A stretch of DNA of 35,393 nucleotides from Hydrogenophaga sp. (lineage in GTDB: Bacteria; Pseudomonadota; Gammaproteobacteria; Burkholderiales; Burkholderiaceae_C), in contig NZ_JAABRQ010000029.1 of assembly GCF_011390835.1 (NCBI RefSeq), forward strand, positions 1 through 35,393, in the 5' to 3' direction. The first letter of the stretch is position 1. Each line of letters opens with the position of its first letter. Under the pieces are notes generated by a model. The model ran no database searches, had not been told where the DNA came from, and worked only from the letters and a program-made list of their open reading frames with translations. The position numbers and the translations under genes were made by a program. Below are positions 26,410 to 35,239 of this stretch, piece after piece.

Positions 26410-26889
26410 TCATTCATCGGCGCCATCAGAGTGCACGCCGGCGGGCGCCTCCAGCGCAATCACCTCGTCCAGCAAGGCATAGAGCTGGGCCAGCCTGGCG
26501 CTGCCGAGTTGGGATTCCATCCACTCGTAATGCGACTCGATGGTTTGTGACAAGGTGCCCACCAGCTTGAGGCCAGCACGCGTGGCGCGCACCACCGTTC
26601 GCCGTGCGTCCTGCGAACAGCGCTCGCGAGCGATCAGACCATCGCGCTCCATGCGACCGAGCACACCGGTCAGGCTGGGGCCCAGCAATAACGCTTCGCG
26701 CGCCACCCGCCCGGTTTCCACACCGGCCGGGTTGTCTGCGTGCTCGCCGAGCACCCGCAGCACGCGCCACTGCTGGTCAGACAGTCCGTGCTCGCGCAAG
26801 CTGGGCCGGGTGTGCTGCATCACCGCCTCCCGCGCTTCGAGCAAGAGACGCGGCAGGTTGCGATGAATGAAGGGGGTGGCGAGGCTCAT
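26410..26889 (-). CDS. hpaR: HpaR, MarR-family repressor of the homoprotocatechuate operon
   Basis: The 159-residue winged-helix protein has MarR-type features: HGLSDQQWRVLRVLGEH (first helices), REALLLGPSLTGVLGRMERDGLIARERCSQDARRTVV (recognition helix and wing). The start SLATPFIHRNLPRLLLEARE is typical of HpaR, which in E. coli represses the meta-cleavage operon until 4-hydroxyphenylacetate or related acids bind. It is the first gene of the run, next to hpaG1, and an AT-rich palindrome lies just upstream of its ATG, so autoregulation is likely. Confidence 0.94.
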   Translation of the reverse strand: MSLATPFIHRNLPRLLLEAREAVMQHTRPSLREHGLSDQQWRVLRVLGEHADNPAGVETGRVAREALLLGPSLTGVLGRMERDGLIARERCSQDARRTVVRATRAGLKLVGTLSQTIESHYEWMESQLGSARLAQLYALLDEVIALEAPAGVHSDGADE

Positions 26890-26891
26890 TT

Positions 26892-26907
26892 ATTTAATAT
26901 GTTAAAT
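26892..26907. promoter_or_regulatory. Candidate HpaR operator
   Basis: ATTTAA (26892-26897) and TTAAAT (26902-26907) are perfect inverted arms around TATG, inside a strikingly AT-rich island in GC-rich surroundings. The site begins 3 bases upstream of the hpaR start codon and lies 64 bases upstream of the divergent nitronate-monooxygenase-like gene. MarR repressors bind such AT-rich palindromes over their own promoters. Binding by HpaR is inferred. Confidence 0.6.
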
Positions 26908-26970
26908 GATTGACCCCGCGCCCGACCCAGGGTTTTCCCGCTGGTCGAGCACCTTGTTCACAATCGTCCT

Positions 26971-28026
26971 GTGCAAAACGCTTTGACCACCCTGCTCGGC
27001 ATCGAGCACCCCTTGATCCAGGCGCCCATGGCGGGTGTGCAAGGCGCAACTCTGGCTGTGGCCGTGTCCAACGCCGGCGCGCTGGGCTCGTTGCCCTGCG
27101 CCATGCTCACACCAGACGCCTTGCAGCGCGAGCTCAAGGCGGTGCAGGCGGGCACGACCCACCCGGTTAACCTCAATTTTTTCTGCCATGTGCCGCCCGA
27201 ACCGGATGCAGAGCGCGAGGCGGCATGGCGCGACACCTTGGCACCCTACTACGCCGAGGCTGGGCTGGACATCGGCGCCGCGCTCGCCGGTGGCGGCCGG
27301 GTGCCGTTCAGTCACGACACAGCCAATCTGATCGAGGCTTTCCACCCGCCGGTGCTGAGCTTCCACTTCGGACTGCCAGCGCCCGATCTGCTGGCGCGGG
27401 TCAAACGCTGGGGCAGCGTGGTGCTGTCCAGCGCGACCACGGTAGCCGAGGCGCGCTGGCTGGCCGCCCACGGGGCCGACGCCATCATTGCGCAGGGTCT
27501 GGAGGCTGGCGGCCACCGCGGCATGTTCCAAAGCGACGACCTGTCCAGCCAGATGGGCACGATGGCCTTGCTGCCGCAGGTGGTGGCCGCGGTGGACGTA
27601 CCGGTGATCGCCGCTGGCGGCATCGCCGACGCGGCGGGGGTGGCCGCCGCGATGGCGCTGGGGGCGGCGGGTGTGCAAGTGGGCACGGCCTACATGTGCA
27701 GCCATGAGGCCACCACCAGCGCTCTGCACCGCGCGGCTTTGCAAGGCGAAGCCGCACAACACACGGCACTGACCACGCTGTTCTCGGGTCGACCCGCGCG
27801 CGGCATCCTCAACCGCGTGATGCGCGAACTGGGGCCGCTGAATCCGGCCGCCCCTGCGTTTCCCCTCGCCACGGCGGCCATGGCGCCGCTGCGCGCGCAC
27901 TGGGAAACGCTGGGCAGTGGCGACTTTTCGCCGCTGTGGGCGGGGCAGAACACGCGCGGCTGCCAGAACCTGCCAGCAGTCGACATCACCCGCCAGCTCA
28001 CCAAGGCGTTTTCACTCGACCTTTAG
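26971..28026 (+). CDS. Nitronate monooxygenase (2-nitropropane dioxygenase) family protein
   Basis: The 351-residue FMN-dependent TIM-barrel protein starts at a GTG (26971). It contains HPLIQAPMAGVQGATLAVAV near the start, ADAIIAQGLEAGGHRG with the conserved His region of class I nitronate monooxygenases, PVIAAGGIADAAGVAAAMALGA (phosphate-binding) and AAGVQVGTAYMCSHEAT. These enzymes oxidise toxic propionate-3-nitronate-type compounds. It is divergent from hpaR across an AT-rich palindrome and could share its control. Its stop overlaps that of the convergent J-domain-like gene. Confidence 0.9.
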   Translation: MQNALTTLLGIEHPLIQAPMAGVQGATLAVAVSNAGALGSLPCAMLTPDALQRELKAVQAGTTHPVNLNFFCHVPPEPDAEREAAWRDTLAPYYAEAGLDIGAALAGGGRVPFSHDTANLIEAFHPPVLSFHFGLPAPDLLARVKRWGSVVLSSATTVAEARWLAAHGADAIIAQGLEAGGHRGMFQSDDLSSQMGTMALLPQVVAAVDVPVIAAGGIADAAGVAAAMALGAAGVQVGTAYMCSHEATTSALHRAALQGEAAQHTALTTLFSGRPARGILNRVMRELGPLNPAAPAFPLATAAMAPLRAHWETLGSGDFSPLWAGQNTRGCQNLPAVDITRQLTKAFSLDL

Positions 28027-29159
28027 TCTTCCAATCGCTGCATCACCGCAGCCTGGGCCCTGAGCCAGCGCTTGAAGCCGGCGTCGGTCCGCGCGAGGTG
28101 GGCATCTGCGCGCATCAGCTCCAGCGCTTGCTCCAGCTCCCAGATCTGTTCCAGCAATACCGATTGCAGCGTCCTGGGTGTGACACCCAGACCCGGTGGC
28201 ACCTGAAACTCCTGCGTCAGAGCGTCCTGCCGGCTGGCTCGCTCCCGTTCCAGGTCGGCCACGCGCTGTTTGAGCAACGCCGTCATGGCCATCAGCTGGC
28301 CTTCTCCCCACTCGCTTTCCCCCAGCGGGTCACCCAGCTCAGCGTCTTGTTGCAGCTGCAGCAGCGCCAGCAGATCGCGCCGCGCATGGGCTGCGTTGGC
28401 TTCGCTCATGAGCGCGGTCTTGCGTGCCCGGGCCTCAGGGTCACTCTCGCGGTCGGGGTGCAGTGCGCTGGCGAGCCGGCGAAACAGGCTGCGCAACAAG
28501 CCGCTGGCGTCTGGTTGATCGCCTGCCTTCTGACCCATTGGGGCTTTGGGCGCTTTTTTGCTTTTGGCCTGCCGGCGCGCAGCACGCGCGCGCTTGTCTT
28601 CATCGGCTTGCGCCCGCTGCTCGTGCAAACGGGCCATGCCAGCGGCCAGGACTTGCTCGGCATTGGCCTCGGGAGGCACGTCGTCCAGCGGCTGGCCCAG
28701 CGCCACCTCGATGTCGGCGCGAATGGCCTCGCTGCGCGCGCGCGCCTGAGCGGCCAGGCTGGTTGGGCTGTGGCGATCGTGCAGCGCCGCCATGGCGGCG
28801 TCACCCTGTCGCGCCAGCGTGGCTGCCATGTTGCACAAGATGCTCACGGCTGCCCGCCGCTGCGGCGCAGCCAGCGTTTTGCCCTGCAGGCGCTCGTCGA
28901 TCAGCACCGCCATGGCGCGCAGGCTCTGGCGGTGTTCGACTTGCAAGGGATGGACCTGCTGCTGCAAAGCCAGACGGTGGACCTGCGCCAGCGCGTCAAG
29001 CTCCGTGAGCTGCTGCTGCAGCTTCTTGATGCGCGTGAGCTGCAGCTGGTAGCTTCGCGCAACACCCGAGGCAGCGCCTGCCGCGGCCGCCGGCTGCGGC
29101 ACCACCGCCACGCCGGTCAGATCGGCGGAGCGGCGAAAACGGGGATCAAAAGCATTCAT
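28023..29159 (-). CDS. J-domain-like coiled-coil protein
   Basis: The 378-residue protein is of unknown function. Residues about 221-270 resemble the core of a J domain (DnaJ), with the HPD tripeptide at 234-236 inside RRLASALHPDRESDPEARAR, followed by a helix (TALMSEANAAHARRDLLALL). The J domain is central rather than N-terminal. The N-terminal part (35-160) and C-terminal part are helical and Gln/Arg/Leu-rich, suggesting coiled coils, and residues 190-205 are strongly basic. A DnaK partner role is inferred from HPD. AGGGAG lies upstream of the ATG. Only 21 bases separate it from the divergent radA start. Confidence 0.75.
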   Translation of the reverse strand: MNAFDPRFRRSADLTGVAVVPQPAAAAGAASGVARSYQLQLTRIKKLQQQLTELDALAQVHRLALQQQVHPLQVEHRQSLRAMAVLIDERLQGKTLAAPQRRAAVSILCNMAATLARQGDAAMAALHDRHSPTSLAAQARARSEAIRADIEVALGQPLDDVPPEANAEQVLAAGMARLHEQRAQADEDKRARAARRQAKSKKAPKAPMGQKAGDQPDASGLLRSLFRRLASALHPDRESDPEARARKTALMSEANAAHARRDLLALLQLQQDAELGDPLGESEWGEGQLMAMTALLKQRVADLERERASRQDALTQEFQVPPGLGVTPRTLQSVLLEQIWELEQALELMRADAHLARTDAGFKRWLRAQAAVMQRLED

Positions 29160-29180
29160 GGGTCACGGTATTCTCCCTGC

Positions 29181-30554
29181 ATGGCCAAAGAGAAAACCAC
29201 CTATGCCTGCAACGAGTGCGGCGGCACCAGCCCGAAGTGGCTGGGCAAGTGCCCGCATTGCGGCGCCTGGAACACGCTGATCGAGTCGGTCGCCGAGTCC
29301 ACCGCCCCAGCCAAAAACCGCTTTGCCTCGCTGGCCAAGACGGCGGAGGTGACGCTGCTGTCCGACATCGACGCCACCGACGTGCAGCGCACCCCCACCG
29401 GCCACGACGAGCTGGACCGTGTGCTGGGCGGCGGCATTGTGGAGGGCGGCGTGGTGCTGATCGGCGGCGACCCGGGGATTGGCAAATCCACCCTGCTGCT
29501 GCAGGCGCTCGATTCCTTGCAACGCGCCGGGTTGAAGACGCTGTATGTGACCGGCGAAGAAAGTGGCGCCCAGGTGGCGCTGCGGTCTCGTCGGCTGGGG
29601 CTCGAAGGCTCGCAAGTCAGCGTGCTGGCAGAGATCCAGCTGGAGAAGATGCTGGCCACGCTCGATGCAACCCGGCCCGCCATCGCGGTGATCGACTCCA
29701 TCCAGACGGTGTATTCCGAGCAGCTGACCAGCGCGCCGGGTTCGGTGGCCCAGGTGCGCGAATGCGCCGCCCACCTGACGCGCGCGGCCAAGGCCAGCGG
29801 TACTGCCATCGTGCTGGTGGGCCACGTGACCAAAGAAGGCGCGCTGGCCGGACCACGCGTGCTGGAGCACATGGTGGACACGGTGCTCTATTTCGAAGGC
29901 GACACGCACAGCAGCTTCCGGCTGATCCGCGCCATCAAGAACCGCTTTGGCGCAGTGAACGAGATCGGCGTGTTTGCCATGACCGAGCGCGGTCTCAAGG
30001 GCGTGAGCAATCCGAGCGCGATCTTTCTGAGTCAGCACAGCGAGCCGGTTCCGGGCAGTTGCGTGATGGTCACGCTCGAAGGCACGCGCCCCATGCTGGT
30101 GGAGATTCAGGCGCTGGTGGACAGCGGCGGGCCGTCGCCGCGCCGGCTGTCAGTCGGCCTGGACCGAGACCGCCTGGCCATGCTGTTGGCGGTGCTGCAC
30201 CGCCACGCGGGCGTGGCCTGCATGGATCAGGATGTGTTCGTCAACGCGGTCGGCGGCGTGCGCATCAGCGAGCCGGCGGCTGACCTTGCAGTGATGTTGG
30301 CGATCACTTCAAGTCTTCGCGGCAAGGCGCTGCCCAAGGGCTTCATCGCCTTTGGCGAAGTGGGCCTGGCGGGGGAGGTTCGCCCGGCACCGCGCGGGCA
30401 AGAGCGGCTGAAAGAGGCGGCCAAGCTGGGTTTCAGCGTGGCGGTGGTGCCCAAGGCGAACGCGCCGAAGAAAAACGACAAGGCTTTTGAGGGGCTCACC
30501 ATCCACCCGGTGGAGCGCATCGAAGAAGCCATGAACCTGGTGCGGGGGCTGTGA
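29181..30554 (+). CDS. radA: DNA repair protein RadA (Sms)
   Basis: RadA is a RecA-related helicase that drives branch migration during recombination. The 457-residue protein has the zinc finger Cys10-Cys13-Cys24-Cys27 (ACNECGG and GKCPHCGAW), Walker A GGDPGIGKST at 95-104, the KNRFG motif at 253-257 and the C-terminal Lon-protease-like domain (FIAFGEVGLAGEVRP). The ATG at 29181 fits the family start; a much longer frame to the left is read-through of the antisense of the J-domain gene. Four bases overlap with the following small gene. Confidence 0.97.
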   Translation: MAKEKTTYACNECGGTSPKWLGKCPHCGAWNTLIESVAESTAPAKNRFASLAKTAEVTLLSDIDATDVQRTPTGHDELDRVLGGGIVEGGVVLIGGDPGIGKSTLLLQALDSLQRAGLKTLYVTGEESGAQVALRSRRLGLEGSQVSVLAEIQLEKMLATLDATRPAIAVIDSIQTVYSEQLTSAPGSVAQVRECAAHLTRAAKASGTAIVLVGHVTKEGALAGPRVLEHMVDTVLYFEGDTHSSFRLIRAIKNRFGAVNEIGVFAMTERGLKGVSNPSAIFLSQHSEPVPGSCVMVTLEGTRPMLVEIQALVDSGGPSPRRLSVGLDRDRLAMLLAVLHRHAGVACMDQDVFVNAVGGVRISEPAADLAVMLAITSSLRGKALPKGFIAFGEVGLAGEVRPAPRGQERLKEAAKLGFSVAVVPKANAPKKNDKAFEGLTIHPVERIEEAMNLVRGL

Positions 30555-30997
30555 CCATGGGTTCTTTGGCCTACCGTTTGCGCACCTGGCTTTTTCCGGG
30601 CATGGCCGCCGCCCTGGCTTATGCCGCCTGGCGCAGCTACAGCTGGCCCGGCCTGATCCTGGCGCTGCTCATGCTCAGCTTCTGGCTGCTGCTGCATTTC
30701 ACCAAACTGATGCGCCTGCTGCGCACAGTCGCCAACCGGCCGTTGGGCCGCGTGCGCGACGCCGGTGCGCTGGCCAAGCGCCTCAAACCCGGCATGCCGC
30801 TGGTCGATGTGATGCGCCTGACGCTGAGCATTGGCGCGCTAAGCAGCACCCCGGACACCGACCCCGAGGTGCGCACCTGGTCTGATGACACAGGACACAC
30901 CGCCGTCTGCCATTTCGAGCAGGGCCGTCTGGTGTCTTTCCGCGTGGAGACGGCCACCCAGCCCGAGCCGCCCGACACTCCGGACCTGGCACCGTAA
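30551..30997 (+). CDS. Small two-helix membrane protein of unknown function
   Basis: The protein is 148 residues from the GTG overlapping the radA stop, or 146 from ATG 30557. Residues about 10-50 contain two hydrophobic segments (FPGMAAALAYAAWR and GLILALLMLSFWLLL), followed by a basic linker and a soluble domain at about 80-135. That domain, with LKPGMPLVDVM, a TW near the middle and HFEQGRLVSFRVE, loosely resembles BamE/SmpA-like folds (which have GMTxxEV and a FxxGxL strand), but this is weak. It is translationally coupled to radA. No function is assigned. Confidence 0.75.
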   Translation: MTMGSLAYRLRTWLFPGMAAALAYAAWRSYSWPGLILALLMLSFWLLLHFTKLMRLLRTVANRPLGRVRDAGALAKRLKPGMPLVDVMRLTLSIGALSSTPDTDPEVRTWSDDTGHTAVCHFEQGRLVSFRVETATQPEPPDTPDLAP

Positions 30998-31071
30998 AAT
31001 CTCGGTTTGTTCATGGATGGGCTGCGGAGCGGTCCGGTCCACACCCCCACCATCCCCACGAGGTACAGCGC

Positions 31072-32010
31072 ATGGCACCGATTCCTTCAATGTCCGACCG
31101 CGACGGCAAGATCTGGATGGACGGCCAGCTGGTGGACTGGCGCGACGCCAAGATCCACGTGCTAACGCACACGCTGCACTACGGTTGTGGCGCTTTCGAA
31201 GGCGTGCGCGCTTACAAGACGGCCGATGGCGGCACCGCCATCTTCCGACTGGAAGAACACACCGAGCGCCTGTTCAACAGCGCCAAGATCCTGCGCATGC
31301 AGATCCCTTTCTCCAAAGCCGAGGTGATGGAAGCGCAGAAGGCGGCCGTGCGCGAGAACCATCTGGAGAGCGCCTACATCCGCCCCCTGACCTGGATCGG
31401 CGACAAGAAGCTGGGTGTTTCCCCCAAGGGCAACACCATCCACCTGATGGTGGCGGCGTGGTCCTGGGGCGCCTACCTGGGCGAAGAAGGCTTGAAGCGG
31501 GGCATCCGCGTCAAGACCAGCAGCTACACCCGCCACCATGTGAACATCACCATGACGCAGGCCAAGGCGGTAAGCAACTACACCAACTCCATCCTGGCCA
31601 ATATGGAAGTGACCGAAGAAGGTTACGACGAAGCGCTGCTGCTCGACGTATCGGGCTTCGTGTCTGAGGGCGCAGGCGAAAACATCTTCGTGATCAAGAA
31701 CGGCGTGATCTACACGCCCGACCTCTCGGCCGGTGCACTCAACGGCATCACCCGCAACACCGTGTTCCACATCGCCAAGGATTTGGGGCTGGAGATCGTG
31801 CAAAAGCGCATCACCCGAGACGAGGTCTACATCGCCGACGAAGCCTTCTTCACTGGCACCGCGGCCGAAGTGACCCCGATCCGCGAACTCGACCGCATCG
31901 AGCTCGGCACCGGCAGCCGCGGCCCGATCACCGAAAAAATCCAGAGCGCGTTCTTTGACATCGTCGGTGGCAAGAACCCCAAGTACGCCCACTGGCTCTC
32001 GAAGGTCTGA
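31072..32010 (+). CDS. ilvE: Branched-chain amino acid aminotransferase
   Basis: IlvE performs the last step of Leu, Ile and Val synthesis with PLP as cofactor. The 312-residue fold-type IV protein has THTLHYGCGAFEGVRAYKT (substrate-side), the PLP-binding Lys165 (TMTQAKAVSNYTNS) and GYDEALLLDVSGFVSEGAGENIF and GTAAEVTPIRELD, all typical of the family. The ATG at 31072 is preceded by GAGG. An in-frame ATG lies six codons later. A one-zinc-finger protein gene follows after 55 bases. Confidence 0.96.
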   Translation: MAPIPSMSDRDGKIWMDGQLVDWRDAKIHVLTHTLHYGCGAFEGVRAYKTADGGTAIFRLEEHTERLFNSAKILRMQIPFSKAEVMEAQKAAVRENHLESAYIRPLTWIGDKKLGVSPKGNTIHLMVAAWSWGAYLGEEGLKRGIRVKTSSYTRHHVNITMTQAKAVSNYTNSILANMEVTEEGYDEALLLDVSGFVSEGAGENIFVIKNGVIYTPDLSAGALNGITRNTVFHIAKDLGLEIVQKRITRDEVYIADEAFFTGTAAEVTPIRELDRIELGTGSRGPITEKIQSAFFDIVGGKNPKYAHWLSKV

Positions 32011-32065
32011 ACAACTGAGGGACAGACTGCAGCCGCGACCCGCTCTGTCCTCAACGGGAATCCCC

Positions 32066-32272
32066 ATGAGCAACAACGTCATCGAACTCGCCGCCAAAGA
32101 CCTCAACGCCCACGGCGGCGTCTTCTGCCCCAGCCCCAAAGCACACATGAAGCTCTGGAACAGCCACCCCAAGGTGTACCTGGACGTGGCGACGACGGGC
32201 GAGGTGCGCTGCCCTTATTGCGGCACGGTGTACCGGTTGAAAGCGGGCGAGACGGTTTCACACGGTCACTGA
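32066..32272 (+). CDS. Zinc-finger domain-containing protein (NDUFS6-like fold)
   Basis: The 68-residue protein has Cys21, His34 or His27, Cys49 and Cys52 (VFCPSP and VRCPYCGTVYRL), the small zinc-finger pattern shared with the mitochondrial complex I subunit NDUFS6. The bacterial role is unknown. It lies in a conserved position after ilvE in Burkholderiales. The ATG at 32066 is preceded by GGGAA; 99 bases with no convincing promoter or terminator separate it from rfbB. Confidence 0.9.
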   Translation: MSNNVIELAAKDLNAHGGVFCPSPKAHMKLWNSHPKVYLDVATTGEVRCPYCGTVYRLKAGETVSHGH

Positions 32273-32371
32273 TGAACACGGTTTCGGACCGCGAATTGCC
32301 GGAGCAAAAAGGATAATCGAAGCTGCGGCGCTAGCAAGAGCAGGCCAGCAGACTCCACCACAGGGATAGAC

Positions 32372-33439
32372 ATGATTTTGGTCACGGGCGGCGCCGGCTT
32401 CATTGGTGCGAATTTTGTGCTCGACTGGCTGGCCCAGTGCGACGAACCGGTGGTCAACCTGGACAAGCTCACCTACGCGGGGAATCTGGAAAACCTGGCC
32501 AGCCTGAAAGGGGATGCACGTCATGTGTTCGTGCAAGGCGACATCGGCGACGCTGAGCTGGTAGGTCGCCTGCTGACCCAGTACCGCCCTCGCGCGTTGA
32601 TCAACTTCGCCGCCGAAAGCCATGTGGACCGCTCCATCCACGGCCCTGAAGACTTCATCCAGACCAATATCGTCGGCACCTTTCACCTGCTGGAAGCGGT
32701 GCGCGCCTACTGGGGCGGGCTGCAAGGCGCCGAGCGGGAAGCCTTTCGGTTTCTGCATGTGTCCACCGACGAGGTCTACGGCAGCCTGGGCCCGGGCGAT
32801 GCGGCGTTCACCGAAACCCACCGCGTCGAGCCCAACAGCCCCTACTCGGCTAGCAAAGCCGCCAGCGACCACCTGGTGCGCGCCTACCACCACACCTACG
32901 GCCTGCCGGTGCTCACCACCAACTGCAGCAACAACTACGGCCCGTTCCACTTTCCCGAGAAGCTGATTCCGCTGATGATCGTCAACGCGCTCGCCGGCAA
33001 GCCGCTGCCGGTGTACGGCGATGGCATGCAGATCCGCGACTGGCTCTATGTGAAAGACCATTGCAGCGCCATCCGCCGCGTGCTGGAAGGCGGAAGGCTG
33101 GGTGAGATCTACAACGTGGGCGGCTGGAACGAGAAGCCCAACATCGAGATCGTCAACACCGTCTGTGCGCTGCTCGACGAACTGCGACCCCGCGCCGATG
33201 GGCAGCCCTATGCGAGCCAGATCAGCTACGTGAAAGACCGCCCGGGCCACGACCGGCGCTACGCCATCGATGCGCGCAAGCTCGAGCGCGAGTTGGGCTG
33301 GAAGCCGGCCGAAACCTTCGAGAGCGGTATCCGCAAGACCGTGATGTGGTACCTGGCGCATGCCGACTGGGTCGAGCATGTGCAAAGCGGCGCCTACCGG
33401 GAATGGGTGGGGCTGCAATACGCCAGCCCGAGCGCATGA
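32372..33439 (+). CDS. rfbB: dTDP-glucose 4,6-dehydratase
   Basis: RfbB (RmlB) converts dTDP-glucose to dTDP-4-dehydro-6-deoxyglucose, the second step of dTDP-L-rhamnose synthesis for LPS O-antigen. The 355-residue extended SDR has TGGAGFIG (5-12), catalytic Thr132-Asp133-Glu134 (STDEVYG) and Tyr158/Lys162 (YSASK), and the ending region [11 protein letters not shown] typical of RmlB. Its stop overlaps the rfbD start (ATGA). It is the first gene of the rfbBDAC operon. Confidence 0.97.
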   Translation: MILVTGGAGFIGANFVLDWLAQCDEPVVNLDKLTYAGNLENLASLKGDARHVFVQGDIGDAELVGRLLTQYRPRALINFAAESHVDRSIHGPEDFIQTNIVGTFHLLEAVRAYWGGLQGAEREAFRFLHVSTDEVYGSLGPGDAAFTETHRVEPNSPYSASKAASDHLVRAYHHTYGLPVLTTNCSNNYGPFHFPEKLIPLMIVNALAGKPLPVYGDGMQIRDWLYVKDHCSAIRRVLEGGRLGEIYNVGGWNEKPNIEIVNTVCALLDELRPRADGQPYASQISYVKDRPGHDRRYAIDARKLERELGWKPAETFESGIRKTVMWYLAHADWVEHVQSGAYREWVGLQYASPSA

Positions 33440-34335
33440 AGATCCTGCTGCTGGGCCAAAACGGGCAAGTCGGTTGGGAGCTGCAGCGCAGCCTGAGCCC
33501 GCTGGGTGAACTGGTGGCACTGGACCGGCACAGCACCGAAGCCAGCGGCGGTAGCGGCGACCTCATCCAGACCGACGCGCTGCGTCAGACCGTGATGCGC
33601 GTGCGCCCGGATGTGATCGTGAACGCAGCGGCCTACACGGCGGTCGACAAGGCCGAAAGCGAACCTGAACTGGCGCGCACCATCAATGCGGTGGCGCCTG
33701 GCGCACTTGCCGAAGCCGCTCACACCCTGGGCGCGCTGCTGGTGCACTACTCCACCGATTACGTGTTTGACGGCCAAGGCGATCAGCCATGGAGCGAAGA
33801 CGCGATCACCGGACCGCTGAATGTGTATGGCCAGACCAAGCTGGAGGGCGAGCAGCGCATCGCCGCCTCCGGTGCGCGCCACCTGATCTTTCGCACCAGC
33901 TGGGTCTATGCCGCACGCGGCGGCAACTTCGCCAAGACCATGTTGCGCCTGGCCGCTGAACGTGAACGCCTGACCGTCATCGACGACCAGCACGGCGCAC
34001 CGACCGGTGCCGAGCTGATCGCCGACGTGAGCGCTCACGCCATCCGGCAGGTGCTGCGTCAGCCGCAGGCTGCGGGCACTTACCACCTGGCTGCCGCAGG
34101 CGCAACGACCTGGAACGGCTATGCGCGCTACGTCATCGATACCGCGCGTGAACTTCGCCCCGAGCTCGCGCTGGCCTGCAAAGAGGTGGCGCCCGTGCCC
34201 ACCAGCGCGTTCCCCACCCCTGCGCGCCGCCCACTGAACTCTCGCCTGGACACGGCGCGCCTGCGCCAGACCTTCAACCTAACCCTACCGCCTTGGCAGC
34301 TGGGCGTGCGCCGCATGCTGAGCGAGACGCTTTAA
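33436..34335 (+). CDS. rfbD: dTDP-4-dehydrorhamnose reductase
   Basis: RfbD (RmlD) makes dTDP-L-rhamnose with NADPH. From the ATG at 33436 it has 299 residues, the family length. GQNGQVG (7-13) binds the nucleotide, and Tyr131/Lys135 ([11 protein letters not shown]) with STDYVFDG at 106-113 form the SDR active site. A reading 30 codons longer lies inside rfbB and is not used. It overlaps rfbB by 4 bases and precedes rfbA by 16. Confidence 0.97.
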   Translation: MKILLLGQNGQVGWELQRSLSPLGELVALDRHSTEASGGSGDLIQTDALRQTVMRVRPDVIVNAAAYTAVDKAESEPELARTINAVAPGALAEAAHTLGALLVHYSTDYVFDGQGDQPWSEDAITGPLNVYGQTKLEGEQRIAASGARHLIFRTSWVYAARGGNFAKTMLRLAAERERLTVIDDQHGAPTGAELIADVSAHAIRQVLRQPQAAGTYHLAAAGATTWNGYARYVIDTARELRPELALACKEVAPVPTSAFPTPARRPLNSRLDTARLRQTFNLTLPPWQLGVRRMLSETL

Positions 34336-34351
34336 CCACATAGGGAATCAC

Positions 34352-35239
34352 ATGACCCAACGCAAAGGCATCATCCTCGCCGGCGGCTCCGGCACCCGTT
34401 TGCACCCGGCCACTCTGGCCATCAGCAAGCAACTGCTGCCGGTGTACGACAAGCCGATGATCTACTACCCGCTGAGTACCCTGATGCTGGCTGGTATTTG
34501 CGACGTGCTCATCATCAGCACGCCGCAGGACACGCCGCGCTTCCAGCAGCTGCTCGGTGACGGCAGCGCCTGGGGCATGAACCTGCAATACGCAGTGCAA
34601 CCCAGCCCGGACGGCCTGGCGCAGGCCTTCATCATCGGCGCAGACTTCGTGGGCAACCACCCCAGCGCGCTGGTGCTGGGCGACAACATTTACTACGGCC
34701 ACGACTTCACCACCCTGCTCGCCGGCGCCGATGCCCAGACCCATGGGGCCACCGTGTTCGCTTACCACGTGCAAGACCCGGAACGCTACGGTGTGGTTGA
34801 CTTCTCGCTTGACGGCAAAGCGCAGAGCATCGAAGAAAAGCCCAAGCAACCCAAGAGCAACTACGCGGTCACCGGTCTGTATTTTTACGACGCGCAGGTG
34901 GTGGACATCGCCAAGGCGGTCATACCCAGCCCCCGCGGCGAACTGGAAATCACCGCCGTCAACCAGGCCTATCTGGACCTGAACCAGCTCAACGTGCAGA
35001 TCATGCAGCGTGGTTACGCCTGGCTGGACACCGGCACGCACGAGAGCCTGCTGGAAGCCAGCCAGTTCATCGCCACCCTGGAACATCGTCAAGGGCTGAA
35101 GATCGCCTGCCCGGAAGAGATCGCCTGGCGCCACGGCTGGATCGACAGCGCCGCACTCGAAGCGCTCGCTCAGCCTTTGCTCAAAAACGGCTACGGCCAG
35201 TATTTGAAACGCATCCTGAAAGAGAGACAGCGCCCATGA
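34352..35239 (+). CDS. rfbA: Glucose-1-phosphate thymidylyltransferase
   Basis: RfbA (RmlA) joins glucose-1-phosphate and dTTP to dTDP-glucose and is feedback-inhibited by dTDP-rhamnose. The 295-residue protein has [16 protein letters not shown] (nucleotide loop), [16 protein letters not shown] and VLGDNIYYG (Asp for metal). AGGGAA precedes the ATG. Its last codon overlaps the ATG of rfbC (ATGA). Confidence 0.97.
   Translation: MTQRKGIILAGGSGTRLHPATLAISKQLLPVYDKPMIYYPLSTLMLAGICDVLIISTPQDTPRFQQLLGDGSAWGMNLQYAVQPSPDGLAQAFIIGADFVGNHPSALVLGDNIYYGHDFTTLLAGADAQTHGATVFAYHVQDPERYGVVDFSLDGKAQSIEEKPKQPKSNYAVTGLYFYDAQVVDIAKAVIPSPRGELEITAVNQAYLDLNQLNVQIMQRGYAWLDTGTHESLLEASQFIATLEHRQGLKIACPEEIAWRHGWIDSAALEALAQPLLKNGYGQYLKRILKERQRP

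Noticed and set aside
27936..30554. A very long open frame on the plus strand covering the J-domain gene and radA
   Set aside because: Only the part from 29181 shows RadA homology; the left 415 codons are antisense to the J-domain-like gene and have no recognisable features.
32273..32371. GATAAT at 32312-32317 as a -10 box for the rml operon
   Set aside because: No -35-like hexamer lies 16-18 bases upstream and there is no extended -10 motif.
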